From positions 310,001 to 374,000 of the forward strand of contig NW_020825343.1 in NCBI RefSeq assembly GCF_003286085.1: a DNA stretch of 64,000 bases. Reading direction: 5' to 3'. This document shows positions 51,184 to 61,848 of this stretch, in pieces. Under the pieces are notes generated by a model that saw nothing but the letters and a program-made list of their open reading frames with translations, ran no database searches and was not told where the DNA came from. The translations under genes were made by a program, and so were the position numbers. The DNA is from Drosophila persimilis (taxonomy: Eukaryota; Arthropoda; Insecta; Diptera; Drosophilidae). Within the stretch, counting starts at the first letter, position 1; the number at the start of each line of letters is the position of its first letter.

Positions 51184-52196
51184 ATGAACAATCGAAACCT
51201 GTCGGATTTTATTATCCTTCCCTGCCTGATTCTACTGGCTTCCGATGCGGGCATAACTGATGTAAGGGTCAAACGATTATCGGAACCTACGATTGACAAT
51301 AAAACAAGCATCTTAGCCAGATATGTGGTCTCCCTGCGAACGAGAACGCCCTTCAGATACTATGGGGATAATCACTTCTGTGGCGGAGTCATTATATCCC
51401 TCACATTCATCATGACCAGCGCACACTGCCTCATAGAGTGCGTATAAAGGGTTAGGCACCCAAAAGTGCCACAGAAACTAATACTCTTCCTCGACCAGCA
51501 GCAGTCAGAGGCTCATGCTTTCGAGCAGGGACATCCTTATTGTGGCTGGGGCGCCCAACAGGCTCAAGTATTTCAGGCATAAGAATGTCCATGCACCAGT
51601 TGCGAAAATTTTAATTCATGAAAACTTCACCATATACAACACCAACGATTTGGCGCTATTGAAGCTGGTTGAACCATTGCCCACGGACAATCAATATATA
51701 GCTGTGATGAGGTTACCCACAGAAGAGCCCAAACTGGGTAATAAGTACACAGTCCTTGGCTGGGGTCGACTCTTCCACGTGAGCATTATCCATACCCATG
51801 GATATTTTATCTACAACACGAGTTCTGTCTTTTGCTTAGGGCGGTCCATTGGCATCGGACATCACACAGATCACGGTTACGCTATATAGCCACGTGGCTT
51901 GCGAACTGATGTTGAATGTCTTTACGGACGAGATGATGTGTGCCGGTAATATGGATCACCGTGACATAAATCCCTGTGGCGGTGACCTGGGCGGTCCAAT
52001 GATCGACGATGACATAGTGTATGGTATTGTCAGCTATCGCATCGGTTGCGGCCACATTGAACTGCCGTCGGTCTATACGAATATCTTTGGGAATTTAGAG
52101 TGGATCGATAGCATTATGTCCCAAAATCGAAGCTATCGTCTCTATAATTGTGTCGCATTCTTATTATTAGTAATTAATATAAATTTTTACGTCTGA
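51184..52196 (+). CDS. Secreted serine-protease homologue lacking the catalytic serine
   Basis: Three exons (51184-51437, 51505-51778, 51840-52196) with introns of 67 and 61 bp encode 294 aa. The chosen ATG gives a signal peptide (residues 1-23); an in-frame ATG at 51142 would add a poor, polar start. It has an S1 trypsin-like fold: FCGGVIISLTFIMTSAHC with His81, TNDLALLKL with Asp133, LGWGR, and CGGDLGGPM where the GDSGGP serine is Leu226 (CTG at 51987). It therefore cannot be a normal serine protease. Such homologues act in flies as cofactors, inhibitors or ligands. The last 20 residues are hydrophobic (CVAFLLLVININFYV), suggesting a membrane or GPI anchor. It is wedged between two endonuclease genes. 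Confidence 0.85.
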
Positions 52197-52467
52197 GATA
52201 AAACCGTTTCTGCGAGGGTGGATAATTTTGTGGTCGTGGGAGTGCTCCAATGAATGAAAAGTCGGGTGATGATATATGTATATAGTCGGTACACATTGGG
52301 CGTTTGAAGCGTATTGGGCCGAGAGATCGAGAGATCGTAACAGGGGGCTGTAACAGGGTGATCAGGATGAGAATCATTCTGACATGACAGAGGTCTACTC
52401 TTGAATGGCGCAGTCTATAGTAGCAGCTATTTAAGCAAAAAATACTCTTCTGAATTGTTTTTGCGCT

Positions 52468-52473
52468 TTATTC
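52468..52473 (-). terminator. Poly(A) signal of endonuclease gene 2
   Basis: AATAAA on the minus strand, 10 nt past the TAG stop at 52483. This is an extremely short 3' UTR, consistent with the compact cluster. Confidence 0.6.
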
Positions 52474-52482
52474 TTCAATCGT

Positions 52483-53845
52483 CTAGACCAGGAGTCCGCC
52501 CTTGGCCGTCAGGGCGGGCAGATGCTTGACGGTCTTGAGGAAGTCAGCCACCTCGCAGGCATACGACCAGCCAGTCTTGATGTCATCCTTCTTCCAGTTG
52601 ATGTACGTCACCTGGTCGCTGACATCATCGCACAGGACGTAGTCGCGCTTGATCTGCTCCTCGGACAGATGAGGATTGTTCACACCGACAAAGACGATGC
52701 CACGATGGGTCGAGGGCTCGATGACGACGCGGAAGTACAGCTTGGGAACTGGGATCAAACCATTGTTGTTGGCATCGCGTGCGAGATAGAGCGGTGTCTC
52801 TACACCGTCCTTGTTGGGCAGAGTGGTGACGCCCCAGACACCGGTGTAGCAGTTCACGTTCATCTTGTTCTTTGACACCCAGGCACGGAGGCCGTCCTCA
52901 ACGCGAGCCCAGTTGCCGGCATTGAAGGTCTGCCACTGGGGAGCGGCATTGATGAACAGGAAGGTGGCACGCTGCTCGGGAGCATAGTCAAAATCGGCCT
53001 TAGCTCCGAGATGGCCACGGGCCAGGAAGACATTCGTGGCGGTGTCAAAGTACTGGTCGGCATCGCCGCCCAGATCCTTGTTGATGGTCTCCATCTGAGT
53101 GACCTGCGTGTAGAGCTTGTCCACATTCTTGCCATCAAAGTAGCCGGCCGTCTGGAAAGTGATGCGGGCCACGCCCGTCTCGTAGTAGTTGCTGCCGGGC
53201 TCCAGCTTGTGGCGGGTGTAGCGAGTCACCTCCTCCTCCTCGTTGAAGCAGATCTGCATCTGTTCGGCAAAGCGCGTGGAGGTGATCTCGAAGCCGACGC
53301 GAATGACCACGCCGCCATTGCAGGTGGCGCCCGATTTGATGGCCTTGAAGCCCGGCCAGGCTTTGCAGTAGAGATCCTTGAACTCGAAATCTTTGCCGTC
53401 CACACTGAAGGTGGATCCACTCACGCACTTGGCCGTCAACAGAGTCTCGGAGTGGGTGTTAAATGCACCAGGACACCAGAGCTGGAATGAGTCGCCCGCA
53501 TTGAATTCCATGACGCCAACATCGTTGAAGGGATAGAAATCCTCGGAGTCAGTCTTCAGGTAGACGGGCTGGGGGCTGGGCAGGGCCCCGCGAATGGCGA
53601 CACTGCAGGCTATAGGATAGGATAAATAGCCTAGTTAGTGCTGCTGCTCTTCCCTAAGCAGTGTATTCCTCCCACTCACCGGCTGCACGTCCTTCCGGCT
53701 GGGGTGCCACATAAACGGCGCGCTCGTAGATCTCATCCTCCTGGACGATCGGCGGCAGCTCCACCTCCGGATAGGGGACTCGGGCCCAAGCAGCCTGAAC
53801 CACCACCAGACCAATCAGCACCAATGTTAAACGGACGCTCTTCAT
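52483..53845 (-). CDS. Secreted DNA/RNA non-specific endonuclease (paralogue 2)
   Basis: Two exons (53680-53845, 52483-53609) with a 70-bp GTGAGT/ATAG intron at the same codon position and phase as in paralogue 1 encode 430 aa. Residues 1-21 (MKSVRLTLVLIGLVVVQAAWA) form a signal peptide; a proline/acidic stretch leads to the conserved first Cys (57). The nuclease domain has FLARGHLGAKADF with His255 and the PQWQTFNAGNW motif. The reaction and location should match those of paralogue 1, though the N-terminal third is clearly diverged. Across the catalytic core the DNA is almost identical to paralogue 1 over 97 bp, unlike the flanks. On strand and numbering grounds it is the likely counterpart of D. 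melanogaster CG6839 (recalled, not verified). Confidence 0.92.
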
Positions 53846-53853
53846 TTCGATTT

Positions 53854-53888
53854 TGACAAATGGAATGGTCTGGTGGCATCTTTAAATA
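53854..53888 (-). promoter_or_regulatory. Core promoter of endonuclease gene 2
   Basis: TATTTAAA at 53881-53888 on the minus strand, about 40 bp before the ATG at 53845. Transcription would start roughly 10-20 nt upstream of the ATG, giving a very short leader as in gene 1. Confidence 0.55.
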
Positions 53889-54301
53889 GGTCTTTTCGGC
53901 CATATCACAATGGGCTGGCGGGGCTGGCCCCATAAGGGTAATTAATGAAAAATACTTAATATAATCGAAATCTTGCCACTTTTTGTGCCCTTATCTACGC
54001 GCTCCAAGTGTCGGAGTGTGTCGTCTATTCCTACGTTAGCGTCATTCAGTCGATCTTAATTGGTTCGAGGCACTTTCTGTAGATTACAGTATACAGAGAT
54101 GGACTGTTGGAGTGGTCTAGGGAAATACCCGATAGAATGTTGAATTTTGTACATGCATCGGTAATACTCGTAATTTTTATCCGTAATTCTGCTAAGATCT
54201 ATTTACCAGATGTGTTGGTATTTCCAGCATGCCTTCAATCAGTTTCTGCCTACCCAAACATAGAATGATGAAGTCATGGTCCTTGCGCCAGGATAGCCAA
54301 C

Positions 54302-54438
54302 TGTTCAGGGCAGCAGCTCTAACAGGACAACAGCACTGTTGGCATCTCAGGTTAACCGTCTGTTAACGCTCTCCTCTTTAACAGCCTTTGCCCCCCACAG
54401 TTACAGTCCACTGTTAGCCCACTCTCACGATCCACACG
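54302..54438 (+). repeat. Dispersed short element, copy 2
   Basis: Colinear with 47318-47430: TGTTCAGGGCAG, TAACAG, CTGTT, AGGTTAAC, GTCTG, CAGTTAC, ACTGTTAGC and ACGATCCACA appear in the same order, with small insertions. It lies about 0.45 kb upstream of the start of endonuclease gene 2. Confidence 0.6.
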
Positions 54439-55641
54439 GCTCTCGGGCGGGATCTAATTACCCAGAACAGCCGTTGGAGCACTCCTACTCTATCCTCCAA
54501 CAAACACCAACAATCAAGTGCCATTTATGTGCTCCCAACTGCAGACAACTGTCTGCTAATGAAGTTATTTAATCAGGGCTCGGATCCATCTCCTACCTAC
54601 ATTTGAAGCTCCATTGCCTATAATTTATAATCAACAAGTAATTAAGGCTGATGGCCGCCCCAGGATTCGAAAATTCAAGTGTTGACTGCCTCTCTTCTCT
54701 CTCTCGCTCTCTCTCTTTCTGTCTCTGTCTCCATGGACATCACGTAATTAGTAAGTGGGACATGAAACGCCTGGGAACCGCTCTGCCGTGAAGTCATAGA
54801 AAATTAATCATTAATCATTATCTCTGGCGCCACCTACGTATAGCTCCCGCTTCGCTCATTTATCTATATCAAATCAATTAGTAAGTACCTTGAAGCTGTC
54901 TTCCTTCCATCCTCATGGTCCAATGAAACGGCGTCGTTTTCTTTTGTGTGCGAATTTCCTTTCGGCCTTGCTACGTGCCAATTTGGACCGTTTTGTTCGC
55001 TCATTCGTAAATCTAAACAAATCATCAATTTTCACAAATTATACCCGCGATACCCATCTCAGAGCCAAAAGTATCCGGCTACCGGTACAATCCTCATCCT
55101 CATCCTTGTCCCCGTCCTCGTCCTCGTCCTCCCCCTTGTCCTTCGCGCCTAATTGCCTGACTATCTGTGCCTTTTCGTTTCGCTTTCGCTGCGTTTCCTG
55201 CTGTTGCTGCCGCCTCTCCGACGTTTATTTTACATTCCATTAATTAATGTCAATGGCCGACGAACTTTGACATATTGAGCTTTATGTTATTTCCTTTCCT
55301 TTCCCCCACACTGTTCCCCCCTGATGGTGCTGTCTGCTAAGGTGCCAAGCAAGAATGGAGGATTATCCAAATGAAAGAAAATGTTCCATTGAAAACGCCA
55401 TCGATGGTACATCTTTTTGTTGAGCGAGGAACACGTGTACGTAACTTTTAGATTTGCAAGGCCAGAAACCTAGTGAATTACTATCCTTAGGCCAATCGAT
55501 ATATTTATATAATTAACAATTAACTGCGAATCATCGACTAAAATAATAATAATATAGAATCTACAAACTTACAAATTGATAAAGACTAAATGCTTTAACG
55601 TTAAGGGATATTCCATTCCAGTTTCTCCATCAGAAGCTCAC

Positions 55642-55675
55642 TACAGTCATGCGAAAAATAATATGGACACTTGAC
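55642..55675 (+). mobile_element. Tc1/mariner-like terminus (single end)
   Basis: A TA dinucleotide is followed by CAGTCATGCGAAAAATAATA and then TGGACAC, which is the style of Tc1-like inverted-repeat ends flanked by the TA target. I could not find the matching inverted end or a transposase frame, so it is probably a remnant or a solo end of a short non-autonomous copy. Confidence 0.4.
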
Positions 55676-58517
55676 TATTATCTCTATAAAATCACTATTT
55701 TGCAGGAATTTTAAAGTGCTCTTAATTTCTGTTAATGTTGGTTTTGTTCTGCGCTCCGCAAAGTAAAAGACAAAATACAATTTAATAGTAAAACAACGTT
55801 TTCATAAGAGTTGTTAGATTTTAAAGTATATTTTGAATATACAGAATACAGGATAGGAGTGTGCATGGCAGTGCCCAGCTACGCCTGGACTCCTAGTGCT
55901 CCAATGATGGTAATGATGTATAATGCCAAAATCATAAGACGCAACAGGAAACACCAGGATGAAAGTGAAAAATATCCCCAACTCTTAAGGGGATTATGTG
56001 AGAGAACACACTTGCATTTTCTGCGGAGGTAAACTCTTCTAAAACACAAATAGTATTGAACATCTAACAAGAGACCACATTCATTGTCTATCGAGGAAGA
56101 ATGTACCCATGATGATGTGACAATCATGACATCCCATCTTCTTCGCCTTTCAGCTGAAATCATTATCTGAGAAACTCATTTGAAGACATCTCTCTGTATA
56201 GATTTATCTATGTATGTATGTGTATCTCTCCACACGCCATAAATTATCCAGCAAATTTATGAGTTTCGAATCAATATTAATTGCCTGTTCGATACATCAG
56301 ACGTCCATTTCATTAGCCAGCCACTTGGACAGCACCTGGACAGAAGAAGCATTCAACTTAAATTGGTTTTGGCACCTACTCACACGATTTCCTCACACGA
56401 CAAAGGCGAATAAAAAGATACACTCCCTTGAATGTGGAAGACACAGCAGAAATAAGGAGGCACACAATTTAATTCGAATTTGACTTGATCAGACATCGCA
56501 TTCAGGGACCATTTCTCTCCTGTTCGCCCCCTCCTTTTGATAAATGGGGTCATATTAATAACATATGTGTGTGTCGGTGTGTGTATTTGGGGGCGTGTGT
56601 GTGCTGAAAGATACCTTTGATTGATAAGGCTGCCTAAGCGTGTGTTTGCCCAGCAGAGAGTGGGAGGACAAAGGGAGGGCAAAAGGTAAACGATTTTGCA
56701 CCTTTTCAACAGGTCTCTTCTCTGTGTCGGTGCTCGGGGTCGTCGGATGTTCAGGCAAATTGAAAACGGGAGTCAATAAAGCCGTATTCGTAGTCAGTCC
56801 TGGCCAAGGGCTAGGCCAGGTCCATGCAGGATGTGTGTGTGCCTGTGCAATGATGGATTAAATGTATTTCAAAGGCGTGAAAGCCAAAAGGTAGCAGCAC
56901 AAAGTAGCACATTGTGGTTGCATAATAAACATTCAGCACACACTTCAATTTAGCTTAGCTCGGGAATACAAAAAAAAAGGGACCCAGAGAGCCCACCACA
57001 AAGGATACAAGAGTTCTATAAATATACATATACACACACTAATTGTCAAAGGCTTTCTGTTCCGTGTTTTGTGCCTTATGCAAATCCACACACACCCACA
57101 CACACACACACACACACACACATCCTGCCACAAAGTTGTGCAGTCAAGCGAAAGATCTCCGATAATTGCAATGGACCGATACAATGTCTTCAAAGGATAA
57201 AAAGCCCCTCCCCCAACACAAACCAACCCAACCCAAAACCAGAACCGAATGTGCAAATAAAAGAGAAGAGCTGCCTCCTATCCATAGATTTGCATTAATT
57301 TACGCTCAATAAACCAAACAAACATCGCCATGGAGGGGTTGATGGTGGAGAAACCACCCACCCAATTCATGCGAGGGGGATGGGCAAGGATAAGGGAAAG
57401 GGAAAAGCGCAAATAATACTAAAGTAAAAAATGAAGTGACCAGGCGAACAAAACACAGTGTGAAAATTATAAAAGTAGTTGAACATGACAGGCGGACGTC
57501 CAAGAGCATGGCAGAGATGATTAATAGCCTGACACCATTAAGCGCTGGAAAAATTACTTACTGCACTGACACGGAGAGAGAGAGAGAGAGAGAGAAGGTT
57601 TTTTAGATGGGGCTTAAAGTTCAAAGGGGAAACATTTAAAGTACATAATTTTATTAAAAATTTTCTGCAAAGTGACGACTGTTGTTTTAGAAAAATAGGA
57701 TTAAAATTACCATCGTTTGGGCAGGGAACCACTCAGTCTTCCCTTCAAAACTTATTCCAATTAATGAAGATTTTCTCAATTATCATTCCTTATATATCAT
57801 TTGTCCAAAAATTAAGTATACGCCTCCCGCAACGAAGCACAGCTTCCTATCTTTATTATCCGATAACTCAATTTGCGATTCCTTTCAGGCTTCAATTGAT
57901 TTGAAAAATGTTCTCAAAGTGTAGAAAGTTGGTCCAAGCTTTCTATAGAATGATTATACCGATAGAAAGCGGGGGAGAACGGGGACAAGCTGATTTGTCC
58001 TTGCCGCCTGTCTGTCACTCGCCACACCCGAAATCTGTGTGCGATAATCTGGTGTTGCAATCAGCGTTATATCATGCCACTAATGGCATCCACTTTGTAC
58101 GGCCATTTTCGTAGTATGACCCCCACTCGATGGCCACTCCCCCCCTCACACCGCCCACCGCATTTCGGCCATTTGTTTTTGCCGTTGCCGTTGCTGTTTG
58201 CCTTCTTCTTTTTTGTTTCCCTGTTTTGGCCCTGTGCCCTGTGCAGAGGAGAGCAACGCTTCAATAACTTTTATCACTTTTAATTGGATTTTTCTTTATA
58301 GTCAACGCATGTCTTAGGAGAGACTAACACATGTTCAGATTGTAATTGTGTTAATGTCGGCACCATATCCTTCTCTATCTCTCTATGTGCGTGTGTATGT
58401 GTCTGTGTGTGTGGGCGTGTCTTTTAGCATGTTTTTTTTGTTGTTGTTGCCATATTGGCCTGTGACATCAGGCTAATACCCATTTTCCTTGTTACTTTTC
58501 CTGCTGTCTCGCATATA

Positions 58518-58558
58518 CCATGTACATATGTATGTATGTACATACATATGTATGCATA
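58518..58558 (+). repeat. Palindromic TATGTATGTACATACATA array
   Basis: A self-complementary stretch of ATGTAC/ATACAT words, similar to that at 36851-36901. It can form a hairpin or cruciform. Confidence 0.7.
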
Positions 58559-59437
58559 TAGCCCCCAAGTCTGGTCAAATTTGTTATTTCTTTTCGGTGT
58601 TGTCTTTTTTTCGATTCAATTTTCTTAATTGCTTCTTAATGCATATGCCTTCCAGGCTGAAATTCGTGCTTTTTAACCGATTCTCAGCATCAACTCGAGA
58701 GAGAAAATGCTTTCAAGAGCGGAAATACAAATACAAAAAGTTCATAAGAACAGAGGGAACTCTTGCAGAATAAAGTGGAAGCGTAATACGAAAAGGTTTC
58801 AGATGCATATGCCTCCTCATGCCCAAGACATGCAAATTGTTTTTCTTTTTTTATGCATTCCGTTGTGAATCAAACAGCGTACATTTTTTTTGCTTTCTTG
58901 GGAACGACCACAAAAATTAAACATTTCAGCTTCCTTCTAATCATTGCAGTTCGAAAAAAGTCGCCTGAAAAGAAAAGTACGAGCACTAGAAATAATCCAT
59001 AAATACTCCCATCTCTCGGGCTAATGACATCGCTTACTTTGAAACAGTATTGGCCACTAGTCGCAGGAAAACTTTCCACTTCCAACCGCACCAACCGCAC
59101 CATTGAACTAAAGACACAACTAACAACACGAGCGAGTGCTCATCCGCTTTCTGGGGCAACCTTGTCCGTTCTGCTTTCTCCTTTCTCCGCTCGCAATTGA
59201 CACGTAATTGACTTTGTCCGCACTTTGCCGAACGTCAATTTGTGCGCCACTTGCTCGGGACCAATTAAACGCCATCGATGACCAATTGCACTTGTCCAGA
59301 AATTGGCCAAGAAGATTGCTGGCTCCAACGTGATGACAGCCAGCAGGACGACTCCACGATGCGAGTGTAGTGAACTGCAATCAATGCATAATTTTAATGC
59401 AATTCTCGAATGCAATTACGGTCGAATGTCTTTTGGC

Positions 59438-59444
59438 TATAAAA
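59438..59444 (+). promoter_or_regulatory. TATA box of the ionotropic receptor gene
   Basis: TATAAAA inside the palindromic GGCTATAAAAGCC, 101 bp before the ATG at 59545. The start site is expected near 59468-59472. Confidence 0.6.
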
Positions 59445-59544
59445 GCCATTTGCCAGCTGGTGACCTGCGAAAAAATTCCGTAAGGGAAATGCAAAAAGCA
59501 GAGGACACGAAACGCGGAACAGAAACTCGTTAATATTCGAAGTG

Positions 59545-61808
59545 ATGAAGGTTCAACTTATTCGCTGGCGCCTCCTTCTCCCGCTGTTGCTGGCGGTTGT
59601 CAATGTCAGTGGCAGCTGGCCGGACAGCGGCATCCGTTCGAGATATCCCCGCGAGGGAGCGGCTCCGGGAACTACACCATGGGGCAATCAGTTGCCGGAT
59701 ATGCTAGTCGCTTACTATCGCCACCATGGCGTTCACAGTCTGATGCTGGTCGTTTGTCACACGGACATTGGTGAATTAACCCCTCCTTGCATGCAACGTG
59801 TTTTTCGTGGAAATTTATGTCCTTCCTGCGTCCTTGCTTTTTTCGACCCTTCCAGCTGATGCACGCCTTCGGATGCTGTGGCGCCACTTCAACCTCAACA
59901 ACTTCTATGTGCAGGTCAGTACGGAGGACTCGCTGCGGGACCTTCGACATGTCGTTGCCCTGGACGAATTGAGCGTGGCCCCACCGCCGCAGAGTTTCCA
60001 CGCCAACAACTCCACCCACTGGGAGACATCGTTTCTGCTCCCCAAGCTGCAGTACAAGCTGGGCATCCTGCTCCTGGAGTTTGGCAGCACGTGTTCCCAG
60101 AACCTGCTCCGGTGGTCGGCCGCCACGGAGCATAACTACTTCACGACCAATCGATTCTGGCTGCTGCTCACCGAAGATCTAAGGGACATCGACCTACTGG
60201 ACGATCCCGAAATATTCATCCCCCCCGACAGCGAGCTGAGGGTGCTCCACCTCAGCTACGATGGGGGCTCCTTTTCAGCCAGCCTCATAGACGTTTACAA
60301 AGTCGCTGCGTCGAAGCCCCCGAAACAAACGTTGGTGGGACAGCACCTACGTCGTGCGGGGCACATGATTCATGCCCTGCAGCACTTTGGTTCGGCCATC
60401 ACGTACAGGCAGGATCTGGAGGGGATTGTCTTCAACACGGCCATTGTGATTGCCTTTCCGGATCAGTTCACCAACATTGAGGATCTGTCACTGCGTCATA
60501 TCGACACCATATCGAAAGTCAATCATCGTCTAATGTTGGAGCTGGCCAACCGATTGAATGTCAGGTGGTTTCTGCTTTCTAGAACCCAATTTCGGGTCGT
60601 TTTAATTCGAGGGTCGATCTATTTTCCAGTTACAACACCTATCAGACCGTCAACTATGGCTGGCGACAGGCGAATGGCTCCTTTGATGGTCTCATGGGTC
60701 GCTTTCAGCGCTACGAACTGGACCTGGCCCAGCTGGCGATCTTTATGCGCCTGGATCGGATTGCCCTTTGCGATTTTGTGGCGGAGACATTTAGAGTGCG
60801 GGCTGGTATCATGTTCCGGCAGCCACCACTGTCGGCAGTGGCGAATATCTTTGCCATGCCCTTCGAGAACGATGTCTGGGTGTCCATAATATGTCTGCTG
60901 ATCATTACGACAGTAGTGCTAGTGGTGGAGCTGCTCTTCTCGCCGCACACCCACGACATGGCCTACATGGACACGGCGAACTTTGTCTGGGGGGCCATGT
61001 GCCAGCAGGGGTTCTATGTGGAGGTACGCAATCGATCGGCAAGGATCATTGTGTTCACCACCTTTGTGGCGGCTCTCTTTTTGTTTACCTCGTTCTCCGC
61101 AAACATTGTGGCACTGCTGCAGAGTCCCTCGGATTCGATCAGATCGCTGGCTGATCTGGGCCAATCGCCGTTGGAGATCGGTGTCCAGGACACTCAATAT
61201 AACAAGATCTACTTCACAGAGTCCACGGACCCGGTGACAAAGAATCTATACAATAGGAAGATCGCCTCCAAGGGCGATCATGTTTATATGCGACCCACCC
61301 TGGGGATGGAAAGGATGCGCACGGGTCTGTTTGCCTATCAGGTGGAGCTTCAGGCGGGCTATCAAATTGTCAGCGATACATTCAGTGAGCCGGAGAAGTG
61401 CGGCCTGATGGAGCTGGAGCCGTTCCAGCTCCCGATGTTGGCGATTCCCACAAGGAAGAACTTCCCCTACAAGGAACTTATGCGAAGGCAGTGAGTGGCG
61501 CTGAGTGTTATCGACTGTGCTTGGACAGTGCTTTGATTCTGATACGATTTCTTCCACAAAGATTACGCTGGCAACGGGAGGTCAGCTTGATGAACCGCGA
61601 GGATCGCAAGTGGATACCGCAGAAGCCGAAATGCGAGAGCGGCATGGGCGGCTTTGTGTCCATTGGCATCACAGAGTGTCGCTATGCCCTGGGCATCTTT
61701 GGCTGTGGAGCGGCGGCCAGTTTCGCCGTTTTCCTCTGGGAGTTCATCTTGAAGCACTTTAAGCGCGTATGCCGCAAGATTGGGAGTTACAAAGAGATGC
61801 GGCTCTAG
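59545..61808 (+). CDS. Ir75d: Ionotropic chemosensory receptor, Ir75d-like
   Basis: Four exons (59545-59770, 59856-60564, 60630-61490, 61562-61808; introns 85, 65 and 71 bp) encode 680 aa. Signal peptide at 1-24, a long extracellular N-terminal region with the divergent S1 part of the ligand-binding domain, and an ion-channel domain: M1 at about 394-416 (VWVSIICLLIITTVVLVVEL), pore loop around FVWGAMCQQGF, M2 at about 451-473 (IIVFTTFVAALFLFTSFSAN), S2 with a TEST motif, M3 at about 640-662, and a short cytoplasmic tail. This is the layout of insect IR olfactory receptors, which work as cation channels on sensory cilia with co-receptors such as Ir8a or Ir25a. The Ir75d name rests on synteny with Prp6 and the nucleases and on overall resemblance. 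The stop is 40 bp from the stop of Prp6 on the other strand. Confidence 0.85.
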
Positions 61809-61822
61809 GCTGCACAGACAAA

Positions 61823-61846
61823 TTTATTTATAAAGTGAAAAATAAA
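61823..61846. terminator. Overlapping opposed poly(A) signals
   Basis: AATAAA on the minus strand at 61823-61828 (for Prp6) and AATAAA on the plus strand at 61841-61846 (for the receptor) lie within 24 bp between the two stop codons. Each transcript should run past the other's signal, so the mature 3' ends probably overlap. Confidence 0.6.
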
Positions 61847-61848
61847 AG

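Larger units (their letters stand above)
53889..59437. other. Intergenic stretch between the nuclease cluster and the receptor
   Basis: No gene is seen. Contents: the second copy of the dispersed element (54302-54438); CT-rich DNA (54690-54735); a TCCTCGTCC repeat (55090-55140); a Tc1-like terminus (55642); CA runs near 57090-57121; a GA run near 57573-57594; and a palindromic CATATGTA array (58518-58558). Confidence 0.5.
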
